DNA from: Pezicula radicicola
Lineage: Eukaryota; Ascomycota; Leotiomycetes; Helotiales; Dermateaceae
Assembly (NCBI GenBank): GCA_003008705.1
Contig: PDUO01000004.1
Span: 1,488,001 to 1,552,000, forward strand
Length of the DNA stretch: 64,000 nt
Direction: 5' to 3'
Both the position numbers and the translations under genes were made by a program. The notes below the pieces were generated by a model, which did no database searches, was not told where the DNA came from, and was given only the letters and a program-made list of their open reading frames with translations. Positions 12,040-24,518 of the stretch are shown piece after piece (positions within the stretch are counted from its first letter, which is position 1; each line of letters opens with the position of its first letter).

Positions 12040-12260
12040 AAGTGTAACAGAGAAGAATAGCAAAGTGTTGCTAACGTCTAAGGTCAAGTTTCAGCGTGTT
12101 GAAAAAAGTTTGGATTGGAGTCGCGTCAAGCTCCTCAGCCCTGTTTGAATCCACGTGACCATGACATCCTTCAGCCTTGTCTGGCGCTCTCAAGGAGTTC
12201 ATTTGATGCACCTGGCTGTTCTCTTCTTTCCCACGCCCACGCCCAAATTACAAAGTAACA
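12040..12260. promoter_or_regulatory. Divergent promoter, PPR gene and ORC3
   Basis: 221 bp separate the two start codons. No specific control site was recognised. Confidence 0.5.
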
Positions 12261-14710
12261 ATGTCCGTTGATGGGGATGGTAGTAGCCATGCAGCCTTCG
12301 ATTCCACCGACCATCAGGTACTTTCTATGGACCAATTCGTAATAAACAAGGATTAACGTTAGAAAAGGCCGCATACGTATTTACCCCCTCGACCAACCTC
12401 AAGACGCGCTCTGGCACTAAACCACCAACAAAAAGGCGAAAACTAGGTCAATCAAGTGGTGTAGACGAGCCCGAATTTACCAAACCCGTTAAGTTCGCAC
12501 CTCTCTTGAACAATACCGAGAGTGATACGTGTGTGAGATTTCGGCAAGATCTTTTCCAGACCTCCTGGGACTTTACAGCCGAACAAATCCAGGTACAAGC
12601 CATTGATTATGCAAAATGCTACCTGCCTTACTTTAACTATCGTACTGAGATTTTGGGTAGTCTGTTTTAAGCGAGGCGAATGAAGATACCTTAGCAGGTG
12701 TTACGTCCTTTGTGCAAGACCCAATATCTATAAAGTATGAGCGAAACCCCTCTCATAATTTAAATGTTAACCCATCAATAGGGCTGCGGATTGCACTCCG
12801 ACTGGATTCATTGTCACCGGTCCGAATATTGCTTCGCAGGCCTTACTTTTTCACCAACTGTCAGAGCGATTACAAGAAAACATCACCGGACCCGTTGTCA
12901 CGTTGCGTTCCGGAGATGCATCTAATCTGAAGGCCGCTCTCAAAAAGATAATTCGAGATGCTACTAATCAGAAACTGAGTGACGATGAGGACGAGGACGG
13001 GATATCTCTGGTCCAAGATGTAGGTAATGTATATGATATGATCTAGAATAAAACACTGACGAACCAGGGACGGAAACTTCTATATTACGACCTGGAAATA
13101 CTTCACAGCTATGTCAAGATTCATGGATGCGAAAGAGTAGTTGTCGCATTCCAAGATAGTGAAGCATTTGACAGCAGTCTCCTGACGGACCTCATAACCC
13201 TTTTTGCGTAAGTCGAACCCAGGAAGATGGCTAAGTTTACTACTGACTATCCCTAGCTCATGGTTTGATCGTATACCATTTGTGTTACTTTTCGGTATAG
13301 CTACATCGGCTGAGCTCTTTCATGAGCGGCTTCCAAGAACAGCTACTCGGAGTCTTTCTGGTTCTCAATTTGATGTGGCGCAGACAAGCTCCATTCTTGA
13401 GAAACTGTTTCAGAAGGCTATCGGCAGCTCCCATGCACCTATTCGGCTAGGCTCGAGTCTCATATCGAGTTTTCTGGAGAGGCAATTTGATCATGTACAG
13501 AGCGTGCAGGCCTTTTTAGCAGCTATAAAGGTAAGACCACATAGGCCGACGTGATCACGACTAATACATGTAGTATTCGTATATGTGTCACTTCTATGCA
13601 AATCCTCTGACGATTTTCCTGGAAGTTATGAGGTATCCTGAACAGATCCGTAAGCTGTTACAACCACAGCATTACGAAGCTATTCGTAATCTACCATCAT
13701 TCAAGAAACTTATCGAGGGCTTGCTAGATGAGCATGATTTGACTCGTGTCCGAGATCTGCTCGAAGATGACACAATTCTCCTTGAAGAGGTCAAAAAGGC
13801 CTTAGAGTATAGGGATATCGGTGTGGTGAAAGTGCTCAGGGCTGCCCATATCTTATCGAGCAAAGAACCTGGCCAGGTCCTAAGCATCGATCTCTATATA
13901 AAGGCTTTTGATGGCACGCTCGACAGCTCGGATGCCGCTAGGAATGTGCTCGAGTCGGTGAAATACATGGGACCTGATGAGTTGGGTAAATTCCTAGAAA
14001 ATACATTACAGGAGATCGACAATGGATGTGATATCCTAGATCTTGACGGATGGGCAGGCAAAGACAATCTCTACAAAATGATCAGGGACATCCATAGTGA
14101 GGTCTCCTCACTTATTGCAGACGTCTCAGAAACAGAAACCCCTATCCGCAGCAAGTACTCCGCACACAAGAAAGTGATGCGAACAACTATAGTTGCCCAG
14201 AAAGTACAACTAAGTCATGATGTATCAAAATTGACGCGAAAGGACGATGAATTTACTACACTCGTCGACCGCGTCATGCACCTGCTGGGAGATTACTTTA
14301 CTGTCCCAACTCTACACGATCTCTTCATGAATGAAATATGGCTCTACGACTTTAAGTCACCATATAAAGATGTCTTCACCCCGAAACCAAGGTTTGCAAT
14401 CGAGCGTGCCTTATCCATGCCACACGACTATCTTGGATATGGAGCCTCCGAGGATAGTCTCTCATCATCCCAACCAGCAACTGCCATACTGTACCAGCTC
14501 TACCTTGAAACAGGTTCATTCATCAACATCTTCGATTTATGGTCTGCATTTTACGCCATTGTGGGCGGAGAGGACGGGGAAGGGATGGGCGAAAGGGATG
14601 CACTTGTGCTATTCTACAGAGCTCTGGCAGAGTTGAAGTTGTTAGGCATGGTTAAACAGAGCAAGAGAAAACCGGATCACCTTGCAAAGTTAGCATGGAA
14701 AGGAATGTAG
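12261..14710 (+). CDS. ORC3: Origin recognition complex subunit 3
   Basis: Subunit of the six-protein complex that marks DNA replication origins. Seven exons: 12261-12317, 12368-12592, 12661-12734, 12782-13019, 13068-13207, 13257-13530 and 13574-14710 (introns 43-68 nt), all joining in phase to give 714 aa. Evidence: VRFRQDLFQTSWDFTAEQIQ; the exon 4 segment PTGFIVTGPNIASQALLFHQ, the AAA+-like start typical of Orc3; YDLEILHSYVKIHG; the DLITLF..WFDRIPFVLLFGIATS strand-helix region; and the C-terminal winged-helix part ending LAELKLLGMVKQSKRKPDHL. The N-terminal exon is small (19 codons), so the first splice is the least certain part of the model. Confidence 0.92.
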
Positions 14711-15124
14711 TAAGAATGCATAGCTAGAGACATGTCGATTTAATTATCCAGAAATGTAACCTTTACCGTTACGCGCAACGCCCATCTCACTATTTGACCA
14801 ATTTACCTAATGGTCAGTTCTATGATGGAATTCCAAACCGCTACGAATGGACTAGATTGGTGAAGCTATGCTAAGTCCATATACTTAAAATAACTTTTAA
14901 GTCGAGCCAGTCAAGTCAAGTAAGGTCATCAAGTAGAGGAGACGAAGCATTTATAGACATGAGATTGATTACAGATTCAATTAGTTTTAGATTTTACGTC
15001 AACGAACGATAAAATTATTATTATTTCGCATACAGAACTACAAACCCACCGAATTGGTCAAATAGATAATCGAATTGGCGATTAGTGAAACCGTCAAATC
15101 ATTCTCAACCCAAGTAACCATTTC
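14711..15124. other. Intergenic spacer
   Basis: Between the convergent ORC3 and 134-aa genes. Nothing coding. A loose AAGTCAAGTAAGG stretch near 14905 recalls the small dispersed repeats but is too degraded to assign. Confidence 0.4.
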
Positions 15125-15529
15125 TCAATACCACCGAGCCTTTTTCATCAACTCCTGCTCCTCCTCCAACCTAGCCTGTCTAGCCTCCTCCATGATTTCG
15201 TCCTCGCTCTTAATCTTCACAGGAGTTTCACAACCTTGCAGTCCAATAAAACGACCAATCTTCCTTCGCTTATCCTCCAAGGTAAGATTCGGTCCCCATT
15301 CGACAGGGCAAGGATAGTATCTTGTGAACTTTGACGGTGTTCTCTGGTGATAGAAGTGTGCGAGATCGTCCAGTTGATCTGAGGTTAGAAGCCAGAAGTT
15401 AAGGACCGTGGATGGGAATGCTGCGCAGACTTCCCCAGTTGTAATACGGACGAGTGGTGCGAGTGGCAGGGCCATTTGTTCGATTTTAGCTTGTAAAGCT
15501 GGGTTGCGTTTAGCGAGTGAGCTTGACAT
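15125..15529 (-). CDS. Small uncharacterised protein, 134 aa
   Basis: Not recognised. A single exon, no signal peptide or membrane segment. The N-terminal half is fairly hydrophobic and contains VRITTGEVCAAFPSTVLNFW. The middle has HFYHQRTPSKFTRYYPCP and VEWGPNLTLEDKRRKIGRFI, giving a compact fold rich in aromatic and Pro residues. The C terminus is a charged helix (EDEIMEEARQARLEEEQELM) ending in KKARWY. The varied composition and clear domain-like segments argue that it is a real gene and not a chance frame. Confidence 0.7.
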   Translation of the reverse strand: MSSSLAKRNPALQAKIEQMALPLAPLVRITTGEVCAAFPSTVLNFWLLTSDQLDDLAHFYHQRTPSKFTRYYPCPVEWGPNLTLEDKRRKIGRFIGLQGCETPVKIKSEDEIMEEARQARLEEEQELMKKARWY

Positions 15530-16262
15530 TTGGGTTTTCGAGGATTGTAAGTAGTTGTTAAGATTCTTTAGAGGTTGTAGTGGGAAAGATCTCGAAATGA
15601 TGTATGATTCTGCAATTCTCAGAAAGTTGTATGAAAGGCTGCCAGCAGCGTATATAGTTTGTTTGGAAAGGGAAGCTTTGGGACTTTGATAGAAGAATTG
15701 AAAGGTTGTTACTTGATGATACCAGACGGTGGTGGAAAATGAGAGCTGGATCTTTATATATACTAGTAGTTTTGTGAGACTTTTGGGTTCATTGTGCTTT
15801 GTCGCATCCTGAATTCTCGAAAACCTTTGTGCCTTTGGGTTTCTATTACTATTTCTGTATCTCTTTCTTTATGTTCGAGATAGAGAGGCCTGTCAGCCAG
15901 CAGTGAGACATCGCTCACAAAGAATACAAGGCGAAAGAGGATTTGAAGACATCTTACCCAGGTCGGATTCTGTCTTTGCGTGTTGGAAAGAAAGGATCAA
16001 GCTGGATCAAGCCACTGCAGAGAAATAATGAAAGATTTGGGGGCAACCTTGCTTTCTGGCTTGTTGCCCTCGTTCTACTGTGTAGATGGTCTAGCCACTT
16101 AGCTCTTATTTTACAGATTTGAGTAAGACTTCCCAAAGAATAATCATCAATGCCCACACTAAAGCCCAGATCAATGCCGCTTCACTTCAACGCCACTATG
16201 CACCAATTCCCGCCCATCCATACAATTTTACACAGCTGCTTAGAACTTTTTATTAACAAAAA
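15530..16262. other. Intergenic spacer, likely promoter of the 134-aa gene
   Basis: Upstream of the 134-aa gene and downstream of SEC66. No gene is supported. A TATATATA-like stretch lies near 15755. Frames such as 15954-16157 have no recognisable feature. Confidence 0.4.
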
Positions 16263-17074
16263 CTATTTCTTGCCCTTCTTCTTTCGAACGCTCCCTGTAC
16301 CGTTAACTACGGGATTTTCGACTAGAATGGCATCGTCTTCGCTACCAGCCTTGCTTGCCAGGGCCTTCGCCGGCGGACTTGACGGAGACTCCAGTTCCTT
16401 CATGAACTCTGATTGGATGGACGCTCGTCGTTTCTCCCACCATTGCTTTTCAGACTCAGTCTGTGCCTGTACTTCATCAAGTTTCTTTCGGAGCATCGTG
16501 TTTGCAGCAACCTCATTTGCCGATTGGAAGATAGTGTGGCCCCAGTTCGGTGAGAGTGCATTTGCCTATCGTCATTAGAGAATGTAGGTTGGATGGAATA
16601 TACCCTCAAAACAAACCTCAGTTACAACATCACGAAGTTCTTCCTCCATCTCTTTCTCGGCCCTCAAAAACCTCTGCCAAAGATCATCTCCAACACTACC
16701 GCGCTGTAGCAGGGTACTGCACGCTTGCTTTGCAGTCCTTATTTGAATGATTCTGTGGATATCTTCTATAGCTCGTCGCATGAGAGCGGCGCGAAGGACA
16801 CTTTCAGGTACGGCAGGAGATTTCTCCTGGCCTTCTTCAGGCTCAAGGTGGAGGAGGGAAAGATATATGTTGCGTTGTAAATGAGGTGGGAACCATGGCG
16901 CAAGCGTAGCAGATGCGACTGTAAATTGTCAGACTATGCACACCGAGATCAAACCACACAATACATACTAGCTTTCCGTTTCCGGTACAAGGAGGAAAAG
17001 GTGACCAAAGAACCGAAAAGGACAGCGACGTAGGCCAAAGGAAGGGCTAGGCTGTAAACGTCGAACTCGAACAT
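16263..17074 (-). CDS. SEC66: Translocation protein Sec66 (Sec71)
   Basis: Subunit of the Sec62/Sec63 complex that drives post-translational protein import into the ER. Model: exons 17074-16969, 16918-16617 and 16565-16263 (introns 50 and 51 nt), 236 aa, the usual size. The N terminus MFEFDVYSLALPLAYVAVLF is the signal-anchor. It is followed by SLYRKRKA and, after intron 1, by the family block LAPWFPPHLQRNIYLSLLHL. The middle has the helical MRRAIEDIHRIIQIRTAKQA and the exon 3 start ANALSPNWGHTIFQSANEVA. The C terminus is Lys-rich (KKKGKK), fitting a cytosolic tail. Frames join in phase. Confidence 0.93.
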
Positions 17075-17734
17075 GGCGACAAACAATACGATATGGTGTC
17101 GTGACGGGAAGGAAGAAGGAAGGAAGAGAACTTTGCAGCCAGCCAGAAGTGGCGGTGGTTCAATGAGGTGGTCAAGGAGAGTCGAGGAGAGACAAGGGTC
17201 CTTTGTCGAGGGACGACGTGTTTCTTTGCTCTTGAAGTTGCTCTCGTACTTGCAGAGTCGTAGCTTGAGGACAAATAAGTCTAAATTCAGACAACCAGGA
17301 CCTAGTCGTGACCTACAGCCTACCCTGCCTACTCCATTCGGTTAAACCTTTTTCCCGTAGCTTAGCAACCAGGGCTGATGTCATGCGTGTGCCTGATAGC
17401 AGTACTAGTAGGTATAGCACAGTAGCTACCTACTCCTACTCTAGGTACGTAGCTAAAGGCCGCGATAAAGCTCTCTAGGTACTTTCGTCCTTCCTTACCC
17501 TAGATCTTCTTGATCCTACTAGAACATTCATAGGTACCTAATCCCTTCAGTTCATCCACCAACACCACCTCCAACCTCAAGTCTCAAATTCTCATTCCAA
17601 ATTTCCCTTCCTCACCCTCACTACTTGATAACCAGACTTGCATTCTCGACAGCACATCGTCGCGACACCCTTTCAACGTCTGCACCCGTTCTTTTCCTTT
17701 CCTCGCTAGCCCCGACTCTCAAAGCGTCGCCCCC
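17075..17734. promoter_or_regulatory. Divergent intergenic region, SEC66 and NPL4
   Basis: 660 bp between two start codons. The NPL4 side is pyrimidine-rich (about 17560-17700), as is common upstream of fungal transcription starts. Repeated GTAGGTA/AGGTAC motifs occur near 17400-17540. No specific operator was recognised. Confidence 0.4.
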
Positions 17735-19812
17735 ATGAGCATTCTACTTAGATTTCGAGGTCCTGATGGGACGCATCGAGTTCCCATTGAGCGCAATGAT
17801 ACCTTTGGTACCGTTGCCGAGAAGGTATTTATTTCCCGCTTCCTACAAAACCGCGATGTTAATTTCAGGTAGCTCTCAAAGATATTACCGCCAGATGTCG
17901 ACTTCAACACCATGACGATGTCCGATAAGCCTGCAGGAGGTCAGGTCAAGGTCTTGAGGGATATTGTCGCTTTCAAAGTTCTAGCCGTTGGAATGGGGTA
18001 AGCTACACATGGGCGGTGTTGGTGGAAGTGCTATCTGACATTTGCAGCCACGGAGACTTGGTCTTTCTAAACTACAAGAGGGCCGATGGGCAGTCCAATG
18101 GTCACTCCAATGGCTCTGCGAGTGTCTCAACCTCTCATCCCTTGTCATCTACAAACCGCTTGAATGGCAATGCCGTCTTGCCCGCGAACGAGCCACACTT
18201 GCAGTCGCTTCCGGTAGCCTCACCTTCGGAAAAGATTAAGAACCCTTGGGAAGTTGTTCGCCAATCTGCAGTTGACGACAGGCTAGACAAGCAGGATGGG
18301 AAGATACCGAGGAAGAGAGATCAGAAAATGTGTAGGCATGGTGAGAAGGGAATGTGCGACTATTGCATGCCGCTAGAACCCTTCAATGCCGAATACCTCG
18401 CTGAACGCAAAATCAAAAACTTGTCCTTTCACTCATATTTACGAAAGATCAACGCTGCAACGAATAAGCCAGAGTTGGGAAGCTCATTCATGCCGCCACT
18501 TTCCGAGCCCTACTATCGCGTCAAGAGAGACTGCCCCTCCGGTCACCCTCAATGGCCAGAGGGTATTTGCACCAAATGCCAGCCTAGTGCTATCACGTTG
18601 CAGCCTCAGCCTTTCCGGATGGTCGACCATGTCGAATTTGCTTCCTCGGAAATTATCCAAAATTTGATCAACTTCTGGACTACATCAGGCGCCCAACGCA
18701 TGGCATATCTTTATGGCCGGTACGCTGAATATACAGAAGTCCCTCTGGGTGTAAAAGCTATTGTCGAAGCCATTTATGAGCCACCGCAAGTTGACGAGGT
18801 TGATGGTGTTACATTAAACCAGTGGGAGAATGAGAAAGATGTTGACGAAATGGCACGATTATGCGGTCTCCAAAGAGTTGGTGTCATTTGGACCGATCTG
18901 TTAGATGCCGGAGCTGGAGATGGTACCGTGGTCTGCAAGAGACATTTCGATTCATATTACCTATCGTCACTAGAGATCGCCTTTGCTGCACGTCTTCAAG
19001 CAATGCACCCGAAGCCAACTAAGTGGAGTGACACTGGTAGATTTGGCTCAAACTTCGTCACCTGCGTAGTGTCTGGAGACGAGGCAGGAGCTATCACTAT
19101 ATCAGCATACCAAGTTTCAAATTCAGCCGTTGAGATGATCAGGGCAGATATCATCGAACCATCTGCCGATCCCGCCGTGATGATTGTTCGAAATGAGGAA
19201 TATGACGATGATTCTTCCGTGCGCACTCGCTACATACCTGAAGTCTTCTACCGAAAGATTAATGAGTATGGAAGAAGTGTTCAGGAGAATGCAAAGCCAT
19301 CTTTCCCTGTGGAATACCTCCTTGTTACACTCACCCATGGCTTTCCGAGTGATCCAAAACCTATATTTAAGGCATCTGGATTTCCCATCGAAAATCGGGC
19401 AGTTCTTGGCCAAGATCAGGAGCTCAGTGCAGTTGGACAACGACTTGGTCTCAACAAAAGTACCGGTGCTCTCAGAAGCGAAAGCGAGGCTGTCGCAGCT
19501 CTCTCTGACTTCCACCTCCTATCCTTCTTGCACTCCACCAGCTTTTTTTCCAAGGTAAAATTTCAGTCACCCATTTAAGAAACACTTCTTGCTTACTTCA
19601 TTTAGGACGAGTTCGCACTTCTTTGCCGCGTGGCTACTCAACAGGATCTGGCCGACGGGTATGAGCTTATGGGAACCCCCGGCTGGGCAACTCTGCTTAC
19701 AATTGTGCAATCGACTGGTGAGCGACCCCCCAAACGTTCGTTACTGCGTGATAGCAGTGGTGGCAATGATGGCGGTCTTGCTAAGAGGGTTTCACGGGTA
19801 AGGCTAGAGTAA
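17735..19812 (+). CDS. NPL4: Nuclear protein localization protein 4 (Cdc48 cofactor)
   Basis: Adaptor that, with Ufd1, directs the Cdc48/p97 ATPase to ubiquitinated proteins, including ER-associated degradation. Four exons: 17735-17824, 17873-17997, 18048-19554 and 19606-19812 (introns 48-51 nt), 642 aa. Domains in order: an N-terminal ubiquitin-like fold ([16 protein letters not shown]..); an NPL4 zinc region from residue ~167 with [12 protein letters not shown] and later [13 protein letters not shown]; then the MPN-like NPL4 domain ([54 protein letters not shown]). The C terminus ends in a basic, Gly/Ser-containing tail. Exon 2 needs the acceptor after GGTAG at 17872 to keep frame. Confidence 0.95.
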
Positions 19813-20515
19813 TCTTTTAGTAAAGGTAGTTCTAGCTTGTACCTTATCTAGGACTTTCCTTGCACAATAAACGATTAGACCGGGGTTCTGACTAGGGCTG
19901 GCTTGGCGGGCGCGTTGTGTTGGGTGGTATTTATGCTGTTGCATCAAGGCGTAGAAAAATTAAGGGGTTGATCAAGGCATTGCACAGGCGTATAGTTCTG
20001 GGTATTCACATCTTCATAATCTTATGATAAAAAGAACACACAATCAACTCTGCTTTGCATAGAACGAGTACCATATCAATTACTTTTTAAGATATGATTT
20101 AAAGTAGGGATGCGTCGAGATGCGAATCGTGGTTTGACAAGTAACTCAATTCACGTACTGTAAGGTAAGCAAGCACTTAACTTATGTAACTTCCATAAAT
20201 TAAGTAAATACGCTTACTTTTGTCATGTAACTCACATTACTGTGTGGCCTATTGATGCTTCTGAGGAATTATCGTACAATAAGAGATGTGTTTCAAGCCT
20301 AAATGCCCATGCCCTTAGACTACTTACAAGATTTAAATCATATCTCGCGACGCAATTAATACGGTTGCATAGAAGTGAACATGTGAATCCTCACAATGAC
20401 TGTGTATGTTGCAATGAAACACTTTTTTCTTGTATACTTGTTATCCTACATCTACGAATAACAGTTCCAAGAAACCAACGCCTATCAAGAGGTAATCCGG
20501 TGCGCAGAGAAAGGT
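19813..20515. other. Convergent 3' spacer with GTAAC-type repeat motifs
   Basis: Between the stops of NPL4 and CPS. The stretch 20130-20240 carries several copies of GTAACTCA, CACTTAACTTATGTAAC and TTAAGTAAAT, resembling the internal sub-repeat of the MITE families but without recognisable terminal repeats. No gene seen. Confidence 0.4.
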
Positions 20516-23500
20516 TTACAGAGGCTTTCCACCAATGAAGTCCGACCATCTACGGACTTCTCCAGGGATGCCTTCCTGTCGGGGTAACTTCTCATTCATG
20601 CACTGGGCGAAAAGCTCAGCAGTCTGTGAATTGATCAGTATATTGTCTTAGGAAATTTGATCTATGATAAGCTTACCTTGGGCTCCATGAAGAGAGGCAC
20701 TCCAAAGTCGACGGCATTTCGGCGCATGACATAGTCAACATCAAGCACTGTCTTCCCTCGTGCTTTTGCCAAGTTAAACACACCACGGATATCATATTTC
20801 TGGAATACACCTCTCAAAGCCCTCTTGTCATCGGTAGGAAACTCAATAACCTCAACGTTCACATTATTCTTTGCCGATTTCTCGAGGAATGCTTTGACTT
20901 CGTTCTCTGCTGCATAAAATTTGTAGCCGAGAGGAGACAGGTAATCGACGATGGTTGTTAAAGAGTTCTTGGAAATATCGCCGCCGAATAAGAGGCCCTC
21001 TCCTGGCTCTGGCATACGGAAGTTCATTGTGGACTGAAGAGAAGCCCAGTAAGCCTCAACAAGATTCTTTCCGAAACAGGCGATTTCGCCTGTACTGGAC
21101 ATCTCTACGCCCAAGAAAGGATCAGCACCTGCAAGACGAGTCCAGGAAAATTGGGGGACTTTGGTCGCGAGGTAGTCACGCTTGACTGCCATGAGGTCGG
21201 TAGGCTCAGGGACATCCCGGCCGACAAGAGCTTTCGTAGCGACATCAATGAAGTTTAGACCAAGGACCTTGCTGACGAACGGGAATGAACGAGAGGCACG
21301 AAGGTTGCACTCAATAACCTTCAAGGCAGGAAGGCCACCTTCGGGATCATCGGCCTTGATGATTTGCATATTGAAGGGGCCGGTAATGCTCCAAGCTTTA
21401 GCAACCTTAACAGCAATTTCCTTGACCCGGTCCATTGTAGTTTGATCAAGGGATGCCGGTGGAAGGACAAGAGTAGCATCACCAGAATGAACACCAGCTT
21501 GTTCGACATGCTCACTGACAGCATGAACGATGAGTTGTCCATTGGATCCAACAGCATCAACATCAATTTCTTGAGCACCTTCGATGAACTTGGTGATGAC
21601 GACGGGATGGTCGGGAGAAACGTTACTTGCAGCCTCAAGCTTGTCTTTGAGTTCGTCCTTGCTACGGACAACAGTCATAGCGGCGCCCGACAAGACGTAA
21701 CTAGGCCGGACCAAGACAGGGTACTTAACTTCTTCAGCGAAAGCCTCAGCATCAGCAACCGACGTAAGTTCTTTCCAAGCTGGTTGATCGACCCCGATGC
21801 TATCAAGGATCTCAGAGAACTTCTGTCTGTCTTCAGCTTTGTCGATATCTATGGGATTGGTTCCGAAAATATTCGCTTTACCAGTCTCTTGGAGACGAAG
21901 TGCAATGTTCTGAGGCAATTGACCGCCGACAGACACAACAACACCGCTTGCAGCTTCAAGTTCATAAATGTCCATAACTCTCTCGTAGCTCAACTCTTCG
22001 AAATAGAGTTTGTCGGCAGTATCGAAATCTGTGGAATAGGTCTCCGGATTATAACTTAATACTCAGAAACTCGGGGTCAGTTTACTTGTTCCAAATATAT
22101 CGGGAGTAACTCAAACATGATTCAGGAGCAATGCGTAATCGTTTCGAAAGGGGCAATTCTGCTCCGAGAAATTGGGTACATACTTGATCATGACAGTCTT
22201 CTTATCCATCTCCTTCAAGGCAAGGCAGCAGGAAGTGGTACACCAGTCAAACTCGACACTGGACCCGATCCTATACACGCCAGATCCTAAAATGATGATC
22301 TAGAATATGAGTTAGTGATAGTCATGAATTGTTGACAGTGAAAAAGTCGAGTCTAGAAGTCTACAAAGGTCCATCCAGAGGGCAGGCGCATCCAGTCGGG
22401 CCAAACAAAAGAAAACTTCTAACTTACTCCATGGTCGTCGAATGTCACATCGTGAGTAGTAGCATTGTAAGTCGTATAGAGGTACTGCAGGAGTCAGCAT
22501 TGCCATTTCCAGTAATGTTTTAGGGGTTTGGAATTACATTAGTATCGGCTGGGAACTCTGCAGCAAGAGTATCAATCTTCTTGACGAAAGGTTTGATACC
22601 AAAGCCCTTCCTCCGAGCTCGGACTTCATCCTCGGTGCTTCCTACAGCTTGTGCAATTTGCCTGTCAGAAAATCCAAGCTTTTTAGCCTTCATAACGAGT
22701 TCTTTTTTCAAGCCGAAGAGGCTTCCAACATCTTCAAGCTCGTGTGTGCAGTTAACGATGTTTTGTAGCTTGTACAAGAACCACTTATCAATTTTAGTTA
22801 ATTCGTGAACGCGATCGACAGTGTAGTTTTCATGGAGCATAGCTTGACCGACTGCCAGCCAGCGCCGATCAGTAGGGTTCTGGAGTTCGTAATCGAGATC
22901 TTCGAAGCGATCACCTTGGAAACCGACGAAACGAGGATCGACTTGACGAATGGCCTTCTGGATGGATTCTTCGAAGGTTCGTCCAATAGCCATGACTTCT
23001 CCCACTGACTTCATAGCACTACCAATATCACGCTTGACGTGCTGGAATTTTGCCAGATCCCATCGCGGAATCTTGGTAACAACGTAGTCTAAAGATGGCT
23101 CAAAATTGGCTGTTGTAGTTTTTGTGACGGCATTTGGTAACTCTGGCAGAGTGTGACCAAGTCCAATTTTGGCAGCAGTGTAGGCAAGAGGATATCCAGT
23201 AGCCTTGGAAGCAAGAGCAGATGAACGGGAAAGGCGCGCATTTACCTCAATGACTCGGTAGTCAAGTCCATCAGGCTGGAGAGCGTACTGAACATTACAC
23301 TCACCAACGACACCCAAATGCCGAACGATTTTGATGGCAGCTGAACGGAGCATGTGGTACTCTTCGTCGCTGAGAGTCTGACTAGGTGCCACAACAATTG
23401 AGTCACCGGTGTGAATACCTAGAGGATCGAAGTTTTCCATGTTGCAGACCGTAATGCAATTGTTACTTGCATCTCGAACCACTTCATACTCCACCTCCTT

Positions 23501-24518
23501 CCAACCCTTGAGCGATTTCTCGACCAAAATCTGGGGTGATAGACTGAGTGATCTGGCAGACATGTTTCGTAGCTCCTCCTCATTGTTTGCAAAGCCAGAA
23601 CCAAGCCCACCAAGGGCATACGCGGCACGTACAATGATAGGGTATCCGATACCTTTGGCAGCTTCCAAAGCTTCGTCGACAGTATTGACGGCGATTGACT
23701 GCGCAATTGGAATGTCGATTTCTCCGAGTGCCTTCGCAAAGAGATCTCTGTCCTCACTAGTCTCAAGAGTCTTGATGCTGGTACCCAAAACCTTTACACC
23801 ATATCGTTCAAAGATACCCATCCGTTCCATCTGCACACCAAGATTGAGGGCGGTTTGTCCACCAAATGTGAGGAAAATACCATCTGGTCTCTCCCGCTCG
23901 ATAACATACGTAACATATTCGGGGGTGACAGGGAGGTAGTATACTTCGTCGGTAAGAACATGGGCAGTTTGGATCGTTGCAATGTTCGGGTTGATGAGCA
24001 CGGAAGCTACACCAGCTTCCTTTAAGGCCTTGAGAGCTTGAGATCCTGTGAAGAAAGGAAAGTATTAGCAAGCTTTTAAGAAAATTTCGTCTGCCAGCAT
24101 TGCAGCTGTTCAATTGAGCACCTGCGATAGGTTGCTCGTGTGACTCAACCTCGCCAAGAAATATATTTTCGAAGAACCTACCAGAGTAATCGAATTCTCC
24201 AGCTTGACCAATGCTTAAACCACCACTGCCAATGACCAGGACCTTCTTCACATCAACAGGATTTGCGGCTCCCTTTACTACGCCGCTCCTCAAGTATGCC
24301 TCCGCACTAGGAGCTGTTTGGGACTGGTCCCTGCGGATAGTAGAGCTCGAGAAGAGTCGGACATATGTGGCAGTTTTGTTCACTTGTGGCTGACACTTAG
24401 CAAGTAGAGGTCTGGCGGAGGATCGACTGGTAAAAGTGCGGGCAGAGCAAATTGAAGCTCGACATTGGCGGAGGAGGATGGAATTCGCTCTGCCTGCAAG
24501 ACGGCTTGACAAAGCCAT
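20516..24518 (-). CDS. CPA2: Arginine-specific carbamoyl-phosphate synthase, large chain
   Basis: Makes carbamoyl phosphate for arginine synthesis from bicarbonate, ATP and ammonia supplied by the small glutaminase chain. It is probably mitochondrial, as in other filamentous fungi (Neurospora arg-3 type). Six exons: 24518-24182, 24045-22538, 22484-22428, 22299-22184, 22054-20677 and 20623-20516, 1167 aa. The N terminus is a Ser/Arg-rich presequence ([20 protein letters not shown]). Then come [22 protein letters not shown], two ATP-grasp halves ([20 protein letters not shown] in the first; [20 protein letters not shown] opening the second), and a C-terminal MGS-like allosteric domain. Introns range from 53 to 136 nt and all joins keep frame. 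Exon 3 is only 57 nt. Confidence 0.95.
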